64,000 nucleotides of DNA from positions 1 through 64,000 of the forward strand of contig JAKLJX010000024.1 in the NCBI GenBank assembly GCA_023150945.1, written 5' to 3'. The position numbers were made by a program, and so were the translations under genes. The stretch is from a bacterium. GTDB lineage: Bacteria > Zhuqueibacterota > Zhuqueibacteria > Zhuqueibacterales > Zhuqueibacteraceae. How positions within the stretch are numbered: position 1 is the first letter of the stretch; every line of letters begins with the position of its first letter. Below are positions 1-7,650 of this stretch, piece by piece. The notes under the pieces are model-generated. The model was not told the origin of the DNA and searched no databases. It saw only the letters and a list, made by a program, of their open reading frames with translations.

Positions 1-162
1 CTGCTCAAACACCTCGAAGTTGGCCGCTGCCTGGCGTTCATCCGCCAGCCGCGCGTGCTGGCGATATTGAAGACGGGGTATTTCAAATTTGACAGGCCGT
101 TGAGTTTTGAGGGGAGAAAGAGTGAGAAGCTGGTCGCAACCTCTGAGATATATGAGATATAG
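1..162 (+). CDS. C-terminal fragment of an unidentified protein
   Basis: The window opens inside a reading frame whose first base is codon position 1. It runs 53 codons to a TAG at 160-162. The visible tail is basic and hydrophobic in turn (LLKHLEVGRCLAFIRQP near its start), then becomes polar. The 'hydrophobic strand, then arginine, proline and an aromatic YF' pattern resembles the C-terminus of VirD4/TraG-type coupling ATPases, which would fit the type IV secretion genes that begin about 4 kb downstream. This is only an inference from a short, low-information tail. No motif proves it, and the rest of the gene lies outside the window. Confidence 0.4.
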   Translation: MLKHLEVGRCLAFIRQPRVLAILKTGYFKFDRPLSFEGRKSEKLVATSEIYEI

Positions 163-268
163 AAGTAAGGGCTTTTTGTTTTGACTGCAACTCAACAGCG
201 GGTGATTTGAGAAGTCTTACGAGCAAACACTCTAGCCCGTGGAGTACTTGACAAAAAATGGAGGGATT

Positions 269-2827
269 ATGAAAAAGCTTTTAAGCAATCAGTCGTTCGG
301 TTGGTCAAATCTTTTCTTTGTTGCCATGAGTTTTGCACAGCAATACGTTCCTCCTATTGATCAATTTCAATGGCAGAATTCCTCCATTGGCGGCGGCGGT
401 TTTTGCATGGAAATTCGCATTGACCCGTTCGACAATTATGCTCAAGGCGGCAATCCCGTGCTCTATCTTGCCACCGACGTATCCGGCGTTTATCGTTCGT
501 CCGACAAGGGCGTGAGCTGGGAAATGTTGTTTTATGAAGCCTCCTTGGAAAAGAACACGTTGGCGCGATACACCACCAGCCTCGCTTTTCGCCCAACCGG
601 CACGCGACGTATAATCGCAGGAACGGTTGAAGGCATCTATTTGTGGAGAAACAGCAACAACACATGGAAAGGCGCCGTCATGCCGGCATCGCCGGATAGC
701 ATTGCTGATGAAGATAGCCTTTATCCGTGGATTGGCGTGATTCGTGAAAACCCCTATGACGTGACGGGCTTGGAGATTCTCGCCGGCATCGGTGACGTGC
801 GTGATCGACGTTTCGGCATGAGCGCAGTGCTGCGCTCCACCAATACTTCTGTTGAACCGGACAGCTTCGAGTTGGTGCCGATAGACAATACAACTTCGAG
901 CAAAGAGATTGTTTATGATCTCGATTTCTACGAATATAATGATACGACGTATACCTTTGTCACCACGAATCGCGGCATTTATCTCAGTAAGAATATGTTC
1001 GAGGCAGCAACTCCTGTGGCCGTGACGTTCACCAAGATCAGTGCAAGTTTGGATAGTTTGCGCGGACTGGTTCTGCTGCCGGAGACAACTGCCAGTGATT
1101 CCGTTGTGGCTTTCGTGACGCGCTATGACCCGGCTGGCAGTGGTTCTCATCCCGGCGGTCTGTATCGCAATGTCGATGTTTTGCACAGCACCACGTGGAC
1201 GAAAACTTCTTCGGATTTGAACCGGTTGGAGAATATCAGCGCAAAACCCGGCAGCACCATGAACGATTATGAAACCTTTATCTCACGCAAAAACATGTCG
1301 TGGCTGGGAGTGAGCGTCGATGGCTCGGTGGTTCAAATTGCCGACAAAAACTCCAACGTACACAACGGCTATCGGGAGAGTGACGTTGACCTGCGTTTCG
1401 GCAGTTTCACCGTGGCGGATAACGGCGATGTTTACGGCGCATGGGGCTATGGCCCGATCAAAGCGCCGGCAGAGAGCGAGCCGGATGATACCCGCGAGTA
1501 TGCACAGATTTTCACCAAGAGCAAGGGACTGGATGCCGACGGCGACAGCACTTACCAGACCATTGGAATGGACGAGGTATTCAGCATTGGCTTGTTCGCT
1601 TTTGACCCGGACAATTCCAATATCGTTTTTGTAGGCACAACGGATAACGGTTTGTTGCGCAGCATGAACGGCGGCCAAACCTGGTCGCAACGGAGATTAC
1701 GAGATGATTCTTTATGGACGGTTGATTATGGCGATAGCAACAGCACGCAAACAGTTCACCACGTCGCCGTGCGCAAGTTCGCCGATACTTTGATGGTTCT
1801 CGCCTCTGCAGCAGTGAAGAGAAACCCGAATGTAAGTGAACGCTTTGGTGAATTATTGAAGGCAAAATGGGATGGCGGCAAAGGCGGCGAAGCAGATTGG
1901 GAGATCATTGGGGGAGGCCAAGCGGAAAATCTAGAAAATTTCAGGAATTTACCCAGTGGTGCGATCCCCGCTTTCGTGTTTGACAAAATTGGAGCAAATT
2001 CAGATTCCGAGCGGGTCTATTGCGCTGTGCAGGGCGAGGGCATTTTTGGGGGAAAGGCCATCAGTGATACAAGTGAAAAATTTGTCGAATTGGACTTGAG
2101 CGATGTCATCGATGAAGAAAACATCGCTAACGCTAACCGCAAAATCAGCGTGTATAATTTTTCGCGCCTGATGTTCGACCCCGGCGGCAATGATACGCTT
2201 TATGCTGCCCGCAGTTGGCCCGCAGGCGGGGTATTCAAAATTATCCTCGATCGTATCGCCGCCGACACTGTTGCGGTGGATACCGTAATCGAAGTGATCG
2301 ATTCTCGTTTCAACAAAACCGCCCAAATCAGCACCGGTTACGATAGTGTGACTGCCGAGGTTCATTCATTACTTGTCACCGAAGATTATGTTTTTGCCGG
2401 CGTCAGTATGGGATCCGATTTCTCACTGGGTTATTACGGCGGTTTGATACGCTGGCGCAAGAGTGATCCGCCGGGCGAATGGGACTGGGTGATTGGCGGG
2501 CCAACCGGCCAGGCTGATTCACTAATCAGCATTGGCGGCATCGTCGAAGACCCGGAAGATCCGGGCAATGATTTTTGGGCGGTTACTTATCGACACGGCC
2601 TCAAGGGAGTTGACAATTACAAGCTGATGGGGTTGTACAAAAGCACGAATGGCGGCGCGACGTGGGCAAAACAAGCCCAATCGCTAATAGAGGCCAATAA
2701 ACTCAAATTTGCCAACGGCGTTTCCATGGCATTTGTGCCGGCCGGGGCAGCGACACACAACAAACTTCTTTTGATAACGACGGGCAACGGAATCTGGATC
2801 GGCACTCGCAATTTGCCACAACAGTAG
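269..2827 (+). CDS. Secreted BNR/sialidase-type beta-propeller protein
   Basis: This is a large exported protein of 852 residues. The ATG at 269 is preferred over the in-frame GTG at 239 because GGAGGG lies six bases upstream and the N-terminus then reads as a signal peptide (MKKLL..., hydrophobic stretch, ending in SFAQQ). The body carries repeated 'GLYRSxxxGxTW' or 'GVYRSSDKGVSW' motifs near residues 75-85, 470 and 800. These are Asp-box/BNR turns typical of sialidase-like and VPS10/Ycf48-like propellers. No catalytic sialidase arginine triad could be assigned, so a hydrolase activity is not claimed. It has no visible C-terminal sorting domain, unlike its downstream neighbour, and ends only about 40 bp before it. 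The pair is probably co-transcribed. The role may be adhesion or glycan binding at the cell surface, but this is inference. Confidence 0.75.
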   Translation: MKKLLSNQSFGWSNLFFVAMSFAQQYVPPIDQFQWQNSSIGGGGFCMEIRIDPFDNYAQGGNPVLYLATDVSGVYRSSDKGVSWEMLFYEASLEKNTLARYTTSLAFRPTGTRRIIAGTVEGIYLWRNSNNTWKGAVMPASPDSIADEDSLYPWIGVIRENPYDVTGLEILAGIGDVRDRRFGMSAVLRSTNTSVEPDSFELVPIDNTTSSKEIVYDLDFYEYNDTTYTFVTTNRGIYLSKNMFEAATPVAVTFTKISASLDSLRGLVLLPETTASDSVVAFVTRYDPAGSGSHPGGLYRNVDVLHSTTWTKTSSDLNRLENISAKPGSTMNDYETFISRKNMSWLGVSVDGSVVQIADKNSNVHNGYRESDVDLRFGSFTVADNGDVYGAWGYGPIKAPAESEPDDTREYAQIFTKSKGLDADGDSTYQTIGMDEVFSIGLFAFDPDNSNIVFVGTTDNGLLRSMNGGQTWSQRRLRDDSLWTVDYGDSNSTQTVHHVAVRKFADTLMVLASAAVKRNPNVSERFGELLKAKWDGGKGGEADWEIIGGGQAENLENFRNLPSGAIPAFVFDKIGANSDSERVYCAVQGEGIFGGKAISDTSEKFVELDLSDVIDEENIANANRKISVYNFSRLMFDPGGNDTLYAARSWPAGGVFKIILDRIAADTVAVDTVIEVIDSRFNKTAQISTGYDSVTAEVHSLLVTEDYVFAGVSMGSDFSLGYYGGLIRWRKSDPPGEWDWVIGGPTGQADSLISIGGIVEDPEDPGNDFWAVTYRHGLKGVDNYKLMGLYKSTNGGATWAKQAQSLIEANKLKFANGVSMAFVPAGAATHNKLLLITTGNGIWIGTRNLPQQ

Positions 2828-2864
2828 CTTGTTCAGGAGATTACTTCACAACAGGAGGTTTACC

Positions 2865-4166
2865 ATGAAGACATTATCCTTGCGGATGGCATTGCGCCTT
2901 TTGCCAACAGCGCTTTTGCACGTGCTTGCAGCACAACCGACAAATAGTGGTCTTTACGATGTTGCGGTGCTGGATACTTCCACAGTCATCGTTGTTGGCG
3001 GTAATGGAACAATATTGCGCACGATCGATGGTGGAGAGAACTGGACACAACAAATCAATTCGGCAAGAACGTTCACGGCTGTTCATTTTATCGACAAAAA
3101 CGTCGGTTGGGTGGTTGGGGAATATGGCGTGACCCGCAAGACAACGAATGGCGGCAGGAAATGGCTTCGTCTTCCGCTTAACGGGCCCACATTGCAAGAT
3201 GTGTTCTTTGTAAACCCTCAAATTGGCTGGGCCGTAGGCGCAAACGGCTTTATTGCCAAAACCACTGACGGCGGCGAAGCATGGCAAATTCAAGATTCAC
3301 AAACCACCAACAGTCTTGAGAATTTATTCTTCTTTGATGCCGATACCGGATGGGCTGTCGGACGCTTATCAACGATCCTTAAGACAACCAATGGCGGTGC
3401 TACTTGGCAAACGATGTTGTCAGGGCAAAGTAAATTGCTTTCAATCCATTTCACGAGCGCCAGTGTTGGATGGGTCGTTGGTTTTTCTCCGGACGTTTTG
3501 TTCAGTCAAGATGGGGGTCAAACCTGGAGACTCCGAGCCACAACACCGCAAAGAGAGATTGGCGCCGGTGTCGTTTTCTTTATTGACTCAGCCCATGGTT
3601 GGATTGCCGGCACGGACGCTGGCAGTTTTGATGATGCTGGCATCATTGCAACAACAGATGGCGGAAATACGTGGCGTCGTCAAATACGAATAGCGAACAC
3701 CAATTTATTTGGCATCGATTTCAATGACAATCACAATGGCTGGGCAGTCGGTGAGCATGGAGTAATCCTAAAAACTTCAAACGGCGGCCAAACCTGGCAG
3801 CGGGTCACCGGGCAGTTGGTGGGCGTCGAAGAACAGCAAGAGAGTTTGCCATTGGAATTCAACTTACGGCAAAATTACCCCAATCCCTTTCGCGTAGAAG
3901 GAGCCAGCGGCCAAACAACGACATTACCCTATACATTGTCGCGCCCCGCTTATGTGAGCATGGCGGTTTATGATGTGCTGGGCCGTGCGGTAGCCGTGCT
4001 CGTTACAGAAACAAAAACCGCAGGCGTGTTTCAAGCAAGCTGGAACGGCCGGGATTTAAATCAACACTCGGTCGCCGCCGGAATTTATCTTTGCCGAATG
4101 GAGGTAGCGCCGGCCGGTTCGAGCCAACGATTGGTACAGCAACGAAAAATATTGGTGATCAAATAG
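2865..4166 (+). CDS. Ycf48/BNR-like propeller with type IX-like sorting domain
   Basis: A 433-residue exported protein. The start at 2865 is set by AGGAGG at 2853-2858 and a signal peptide ending at LAAQP. Residues about 25-310 hold at least six repeats of the form 'GWxVGxxGxIxKTTxGGxxW', the repeat of Ycf48/HCF136 photosystem-assembly-like propellers and of many secreted bacterial proteins. The last 90 residues form a FlgD-Ig-like domain with the QNYPNPF signature and end in a short basic tail. That module is a type A C-terminal sorting signal in T9SS-using phyla and is common in KSB1 and Calditrichota. The protein is thus probably delivered to the cell surface or secreted. It follows the other propeller gene and precedes virB2 by 46 bp, so one transcript may join them. 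A photosynthetic role is not implied. Confidence 0.82.
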   Translation: MKTLSLRMALRLLPTALLHVLAAQPTNSGLYDVAVLDTSTVIVVGGNGTILRTIDGGENWTQQINSARTFTAVHFIDKNVGWVVGEYGVTRKTTNGGRKWLRLPLNGPTLQDVFFVNPQIGWAVGANGFIAKTTDGGEAWQIQDSQTTNSLENLFFFDADTGWAVGRLSTILKTTNGGATWQTMLSGQSKLLSIHFTSASVGWVVGFSPDVLFSQDGGQTWRLRATTPQREIGAGVVFFIDSAHGWIAGTDAGSFDDAGIIATTDGGNTWRRQIRIANTNLFGIDFNDNHNGWAVGEHGVILKTSNGGQTWQRVTGQLVGVEEQQESLPLEFNLRQNYPNPFRVEGASGQTTTLPYTLSRPAYVSMAVYDVLGRAVAVLVTETKTAGVFQASWNGRDLNQHSVAAGIYLCRMEVAPAGSSQRLVQQRKILVIK

Positions 4167-4212
4167 CATCAACTCTTCACATCCACCTTCGGCACCTTTC
4201 AAGGAGGAAACT

Positions 4213-4455
4213 ATGCAAACCATCATTCAAGCCCTCAATCAACTGACCAATGCGCTGTTGATCCTGGCCTCGCCAGTTATGGTCATCGCGTTGATCATCG
4301 CCGGCCTCAACATGGCCAGCGCGGACGGCGGCCGGCATGAGAAAGCCAAGAAACAGCTCATTGGCGTGGCGCTGGCAGCTATCGTTATTTTCGGCTCCAA
4401 GGCCATCGTCTCTGCTCTGGTGTCGTTCGTGCCTGGCGCCAATGTGTCGTTTTAG
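4213..4455 (+). CDS. VirB2/TrbC-like type IV secretion pilin-like protein
   Basis: A small 80-residue membrane protein with two hydrophobic segments (residues about 13-33 and 48-70). They are separated by a short charged loop rich in Gly, Arg and Lys. This is the size and topology of VirB2/TrbC pilin subunits and of TraE-like proteins in Bacteroidetes conjugative elements. AAGGAGG lies ten bases upstream of the ATG (4200-4206). It is the first gene of a run whose next members are VirB3- and VirB4-like, which is the standard order. No cleavable signal peptide is obvious; in VirB2 proteins the first segment often belongs to a long signal. The identification rests on topology and position, not on residues unique to the family. 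Confidence 0.75.
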   Translation: MQTIIQALNQLTNALLILASPVMVIALIIAGLNMASADGGRHEKAKKQLIGVALAAIVIFGSKAIVSALVSFVPGANVSF

Positions 4456-4530
4456 TTCGAACAGAATAAGAACCCAACCACGAAGGCGCTAAGTGATCGT
4501 CAAGAAATTACTTCGCGAGTTCGTCGTAGT

Positions 4531-4601
4531 CCTGCCCCCTTGTGGGGCATTGATGGAACACGAAATTTCATTGTTCCACCAGCCGCCCACAAGGGGCAGG
4601 G
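4531..4601. repeat. Imperfect inverted repeat between virB2- and virB3-like genes
   Basis: Two arms of about 30 bp (4531-4560 and 4572-4601) are reverse complements with a few mismatches. They share CCTGCCCCTTGTGGG at the outer end and TGGAACA at the inner end. The loop is about 11 bases and AT-rich. There is no T-run after the second arm, so it is not a classical terminator. It looks like a small palindromic dispersed element (MITE- or REP-like), but no second copy is seen in the window. Confidence 0.75.
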
Positions 4602-4640
4602 GCTGCGTTTGTGCGGGAAGGTGGTAAAACAGACTTCGCC

Positions 4641-4955
4641 ATGACCGAAAAATGCTATCGTGAAATCCAATCGCACAGCCAGCTCGCGGGCGTCAGCCCG
4701 ATCGAGGCCATCATCCTGCTGGCCGTGCCCATCGTGCTCGCGCCGTTTTTCACGCTGATGGAAATCAACCTGCTGTTCGCCTTCGTGATCGACATTTTCG
4801 TCTATGCCCTGTTGCGTTTCAGCAACCGGCTGTCGGGCTTCGATCACGGCCTGGTATCGTTCATCAGCTTTCACTTCATCTGGCCCAAGCAGCTTTCCGG
4901 CTTCCGGCTGGAGGAGCACGATTATCTGCGGAAGAATTTGGAACGGAACAACTAA
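4641..4955 (+). CDS. VirB3-like inner membrane protein
   Basis: A 104-residue protein with a hydrophobic hairpin at residues about 22-58 (AIILLAVPIVLAPFF, then FAFVIDIFVYALL). A soluble C-terminal tail of about 45 residues follows. VirB3/TraF-like proteins have this length and topology and sit directly before the VirB4 ATPase, as here. The ATG at 4641 is chosen because the upstream in-frame GTG at 4611 lies next to the hairpin repeat and adds only polar residues. AAGGTGG lies about 17 bases upstream, so the ribosome site is not ideal. The spacer after it holds the hexanucleotide repeat hairpin that leads into virB4. Confidence 0.72.
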   Translation: MTEKCYREIQSHSQLAGVSPIEAIILLAVPIVLAPFFTLMEINLLFAFVIDIFVYALLRFSNRLSGFDHGLVSFISFHFIWPKQLSGFRLEEHDYLRKNLERNN

Positions 4956-4983
4956 GGTGCTTCTGCTCAATCTCATGCCCATG

Positions 4984-5124
4984 CTCTCACTCTTACTCTT
5001 ACTCTTACTCTTACTCTTACTCCTACTCGCTTTGAGGAATTTGAAAAGCGAGTAAGAGTAAGAGTAAGAGTAAGAGTAAGAGTAGGAGTAGGAGTAGGAG
5101 TAGGAGTAGGAGTAGGAGTAGGAA
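4984..5124. repeat. Hexanucleotide tandem repeats forming a long hairpin and a Shine-Dalgarno array
   Basis: The left arm has five ACTCTT units and one ACTCCT (4989-5024). The right arm has five AGTAAG units (5051-5080) followed by seven AGTAGG units (5081-5122), then AA and the virB4 ATG at 5125. Left and right arms are reverse complements over about 45 bp, with one unit mismatch, around a short loop at about 5034-5043. The AGTAGG units create seven consecutive AGGAG-like ribosome-binding motifs, and the last ones sit at a suitable distance from the start codon. A repeat-number change would alter the hairpin/Shine-Dalgarno balance without any frameshift. Confidence 0.9.
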
Positions 5125-7617
5125 ATGAAGCTGGAGCACCCGAATCACGCGAATCAAGACTGCATGGCAGCAACCAAACTCACAGAGCGGCAGGCTTGGC
5201 ATCACCGTCCAGCGTTGGCGCAATACCTGCCCTATCTCGAAATCTTGGACGACTTCATTGTCAAGAAAAACGGCAATCTGGTCGCCGGCTTCGAGATTCT
5301 CGCCCTCGACAACATGAGCCTGTCCGCCGGCGACTATGCCAGGCTCTGCGCCAATCTCGAAAACGTGCTGAATGCCGTCGATGAAGACGTCAATCTGCAA
5401 TTCATCTCGAACTTCGACTATTTCCCCTATCGCGCCGATTTCGTCTTCACCGAGGACCCCACGCTCGATTTCTTCAAGCAGCAGCGCCACAAATACTACG
5501 GCTATTTCAAGTATTTGATGTGCCACCAGCATCTGTTCGTCGATTTCGACGCGGGCCGGAACCTGCGCACGCCCTACAACATCTTCGCCGCGAGCGCGAG
5601 CATCAAAACGCGGCTGCGCGCGGAGCACGAACGCCTGGTGGCGGAGAAGAACAATGCTTTGAAGACGCTGCAGGCCGCCTGCGAAGGCACGGGCATCAAG
5701 CTGCGGCGCTTGCGCAACCACGATCTCGCCACCGTGCTTTATCGCGCCATCAATCTCTCCGCGGAGGAATTCAGCGGCACGGTGCGCGGCAAAGCCACCA
5801 ACAACGAGCTGATCGCCACGGACTATGCGGTGGACAAGGGCCTGCTGCGCCTCGGCACGCAATACCTCGCCTGCCTGTCGCTCAGCCTGCTGCCGGAGGT
5901 GACGCGCGATCATATCACGTTCAACGGCATTCCCCTGCCCTATCTGTTTCCGCTGTTGCACAACCTGGCGTTTCCACACCGGGTGGTGTTTTCGACGCAA
6001 AATCTCGACATGGAGAAGGAAACGGCGCGGCTGCAGCGCCGCCTCAATTTCTCGCGTTTCATCATGTCGTTCTCGCGCCAGCGCGAAGGCCGCAAGAGCG
6101 AGATCCGCTTTCGCGAGTTGAACGAGCTGATGGATGAAATCTACACGCAACACAAGCGCCTGGCCACCATCAGCCTGAACGTGCTGGTGCACGACGACGA
6201 TCTCGAGCGCCTGAAGCAAAAGATCAATCAAACCCAGCTCGCGTTTGCGGCGGTGGACAAGGCGCAGGCCGTGCTCGAGACCATCGACGCGCTGCCCATC
6301 TTTATCGGCACCCTGCCGGGCAACAGCGCGGAGAATTACCACCGGCTGGTGGTAAAAACCTCGAACGCGGCGCAGTTCATCAACCTCACCAACTTCAACC
6401 GCGGCTATCATCGCGGCGTGCTGATGAAGAATCGCAACAACGAACCGCTGCTGTTCGATTATTTCGATCAAAATTTGAATTCGTGGAACAGCATCATCGT
6501 CGGCCCCACCGGCACCGGCAAGAGCTATTTGATGCAGGCCATGCTGCTGCAATTGCTCGAACAGGGCGTGAAAGTCTTCGGGTTGGATGTCGGCGGCGTG
6601 GGCGACATGGGCGGCAGCTACAAGAAAATGATCAAGCTGCTCAACGGCCGCTACGTCGAGCTGAACGTCGATCATCCCATTCCGCTCAATCCCTTCGCGC
6701 TGGTGAAAAACGAGGGCGTGGTCGATACGAAGAAGCAACTCTTTCTGCGCGCCTTCATCGAGAAACTGATTTTGGAACGCGAGCAAACTTCGATTTCGAA
6801 AGTCGAGCAGGCGTTCATCAGCAAGGCGATCGAAAAGTATCTCACCGAGTTCACCGGCGTGCGCAATCTCAAAACCTTCGTCGATTTCTTCAGCCAGCAA
6901 GTCGATCCCGACGGTTACGTCGATGTCAAGCTGCTCAGCCGCAAGATGTATATCTACACCCATGGCGAGTACAGCCGCTTCCTGTGCGCCGATGATATGA
7001 TCGACATTCGCGAGGACTTAGTCTGCTTCGACTTGAAGGGACTCGAAACCCATCCGGATTTGCAGGGCATCATCGCGATCATCATCACCGGCTTGTTGTG
7101 GGATCTGATGGAACGCAACCTGGCGCATCACAAAGTCATTTTTGCGGACGAGTTGTGGAAAGTGTTGGATGACAATTCGACCATCGGCCATCTCGTGGTC
7201 GAGCTGTTCCGCACCGCGCGCAAAATGGGCGCCGGCATTTTCGCGATTTCGCAATCAATCGAAGACATCGATTCCGTGAGCTTTTCCGCGCCGATCAAGG
7301 ACAACGCGCTCAATCACTTTATTCTGGCGCACAAACCGAAGCAGATGGACACGCTGGCACGCGCCTTCGGCTATGGCGAACGCGAACTGGCGTTGATTTC
7401 CAGTCTGCAGCGCGGCGAGTTTCTGCTGGACCGCGACGGCCGCATCACGGTTCTGCGCGCGGACATGAGTACGTATGATCATTATCTCTTCACGACTGAC
7501 CGGCAAGAGAACAATTTGCTGGAAGGCAAGCTGAAGAAGCATCAGGGCAACTTGATCAAGGCGATCAAAGAGATTGCGTACGAAAAGGATCAGGAATTGT
7601 CACCGTATTTATTGTGA
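5125..7617 (+). CDS. VirB4/TraG-like conjugation ATPase
   Basis: An 830-residue ATPase of the VirB4 family, the energy source at the base of type IV secretion channels. The Walker A motif GPTGTGKS is at residues 460-467. The Walker B motif ends in ADE at 674-676, with the usual tryptophan just after. The N-terminal 350 residues match the VirB4 N-domain in length, and the total equals Bacteroidetes TraG (about 830). The ATG at 5125 directly follows the AGTAGG repeats, which provide the ribosome site; an internal ATG at 5164 is possible. A long opposite-strand frame here is a codon-bias shadow. Near C-terminal residues the 'FAISQSIEDI' stretch matches the sensor-like motif that follows Walker B in HerA/VirB4 ATPases. 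Confidence 0.93.
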   Translation: MKLEHPNHANQDCMAATKLTERQAWHHRPALAQYLPYLEILDDFIVKKNGNLVAGFEILALDNMSLSAGDYARLCANLENVLNAVDEDVNLQFISNFDYFPYRADFVFTEDPTLDFFKQQRHKYYGYFKYLMCHQHLFVDFDAGRNLRTPYNIFAASASIKTRLRAEHERLVAEKNNALKTLQAACEGTGIKLRRLRNHDLATVLYRAINLSAEEFSGTVRGKATNNELIATDYAVDKGLLRLGTQYLACLSLSLLPEVTRDHITFNGIPLPYLFPLLHNLAFPHRVVFSTQNLDMEKETARLQRRLNFSRFIMSFSRQREGRKSEIRFRELNELMDEIYTQHKRLATISLNVLVHDDDLERLKQKINQTQLAFAAVDKAQAVLETIDALPIFIGTLPGNSAENYHRLVVKTSNAAQFINLTNFNRGYHRGVLMKNRNNEPLLFDYFDQNLNSWNSIIVGPTGTGKSYLMQAMLLQLLEQGVKVFGLDVGGVGDMGGSYKKMIKLLNGRYVELNVDHPIPLNPFALVKNEGVVDTKKQLFLRAFIEKLILEREQTSISKVEQAFISKAIEKYLTEFTGVRNLKTFVDFFSQQVDPDGYVDVKLLSRKMYIYTHGEYSRFLCADDMIDIREDLVCFDLKGLETHPDLQGIIAIIITGLLWDLMERNLAHHKVIFADELWKVLDDNSTIGHLVVELFRTARKMGAGIFAISQSIEDIDSVSFSAPIKDNALNHFILAHKPKQMDTLARAFGYGERELALISSLQRGEFLLDRDGRITVLRADMSTYDHYLFTTDRQENNLLEGKLKKHQGNLIKAIKEIAYEKDQELSPYLL

Positions 7618-7650
7618 TTGCTTATGCCAAACAACATGATCACATCATCA

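Noticed and set aside
181-209. Promoter before the first BNR gene
   Set aside because: TTGACT is present but no acceptable -10 box follows at 16-18 bases.
4984-5122. CRISPR-like direct repeats
   Set aside because: Units are six bases with no spacers; this is a simple tandem repeat.
5023-6963. Long antisense frame over virB4 with a leucine-rich end
   Set aside because: It is the mirror of codon bias in the real VirB4 gene; its odd leucine run is the hexanucleotide repeat read backwards. No ribosome site or domain.
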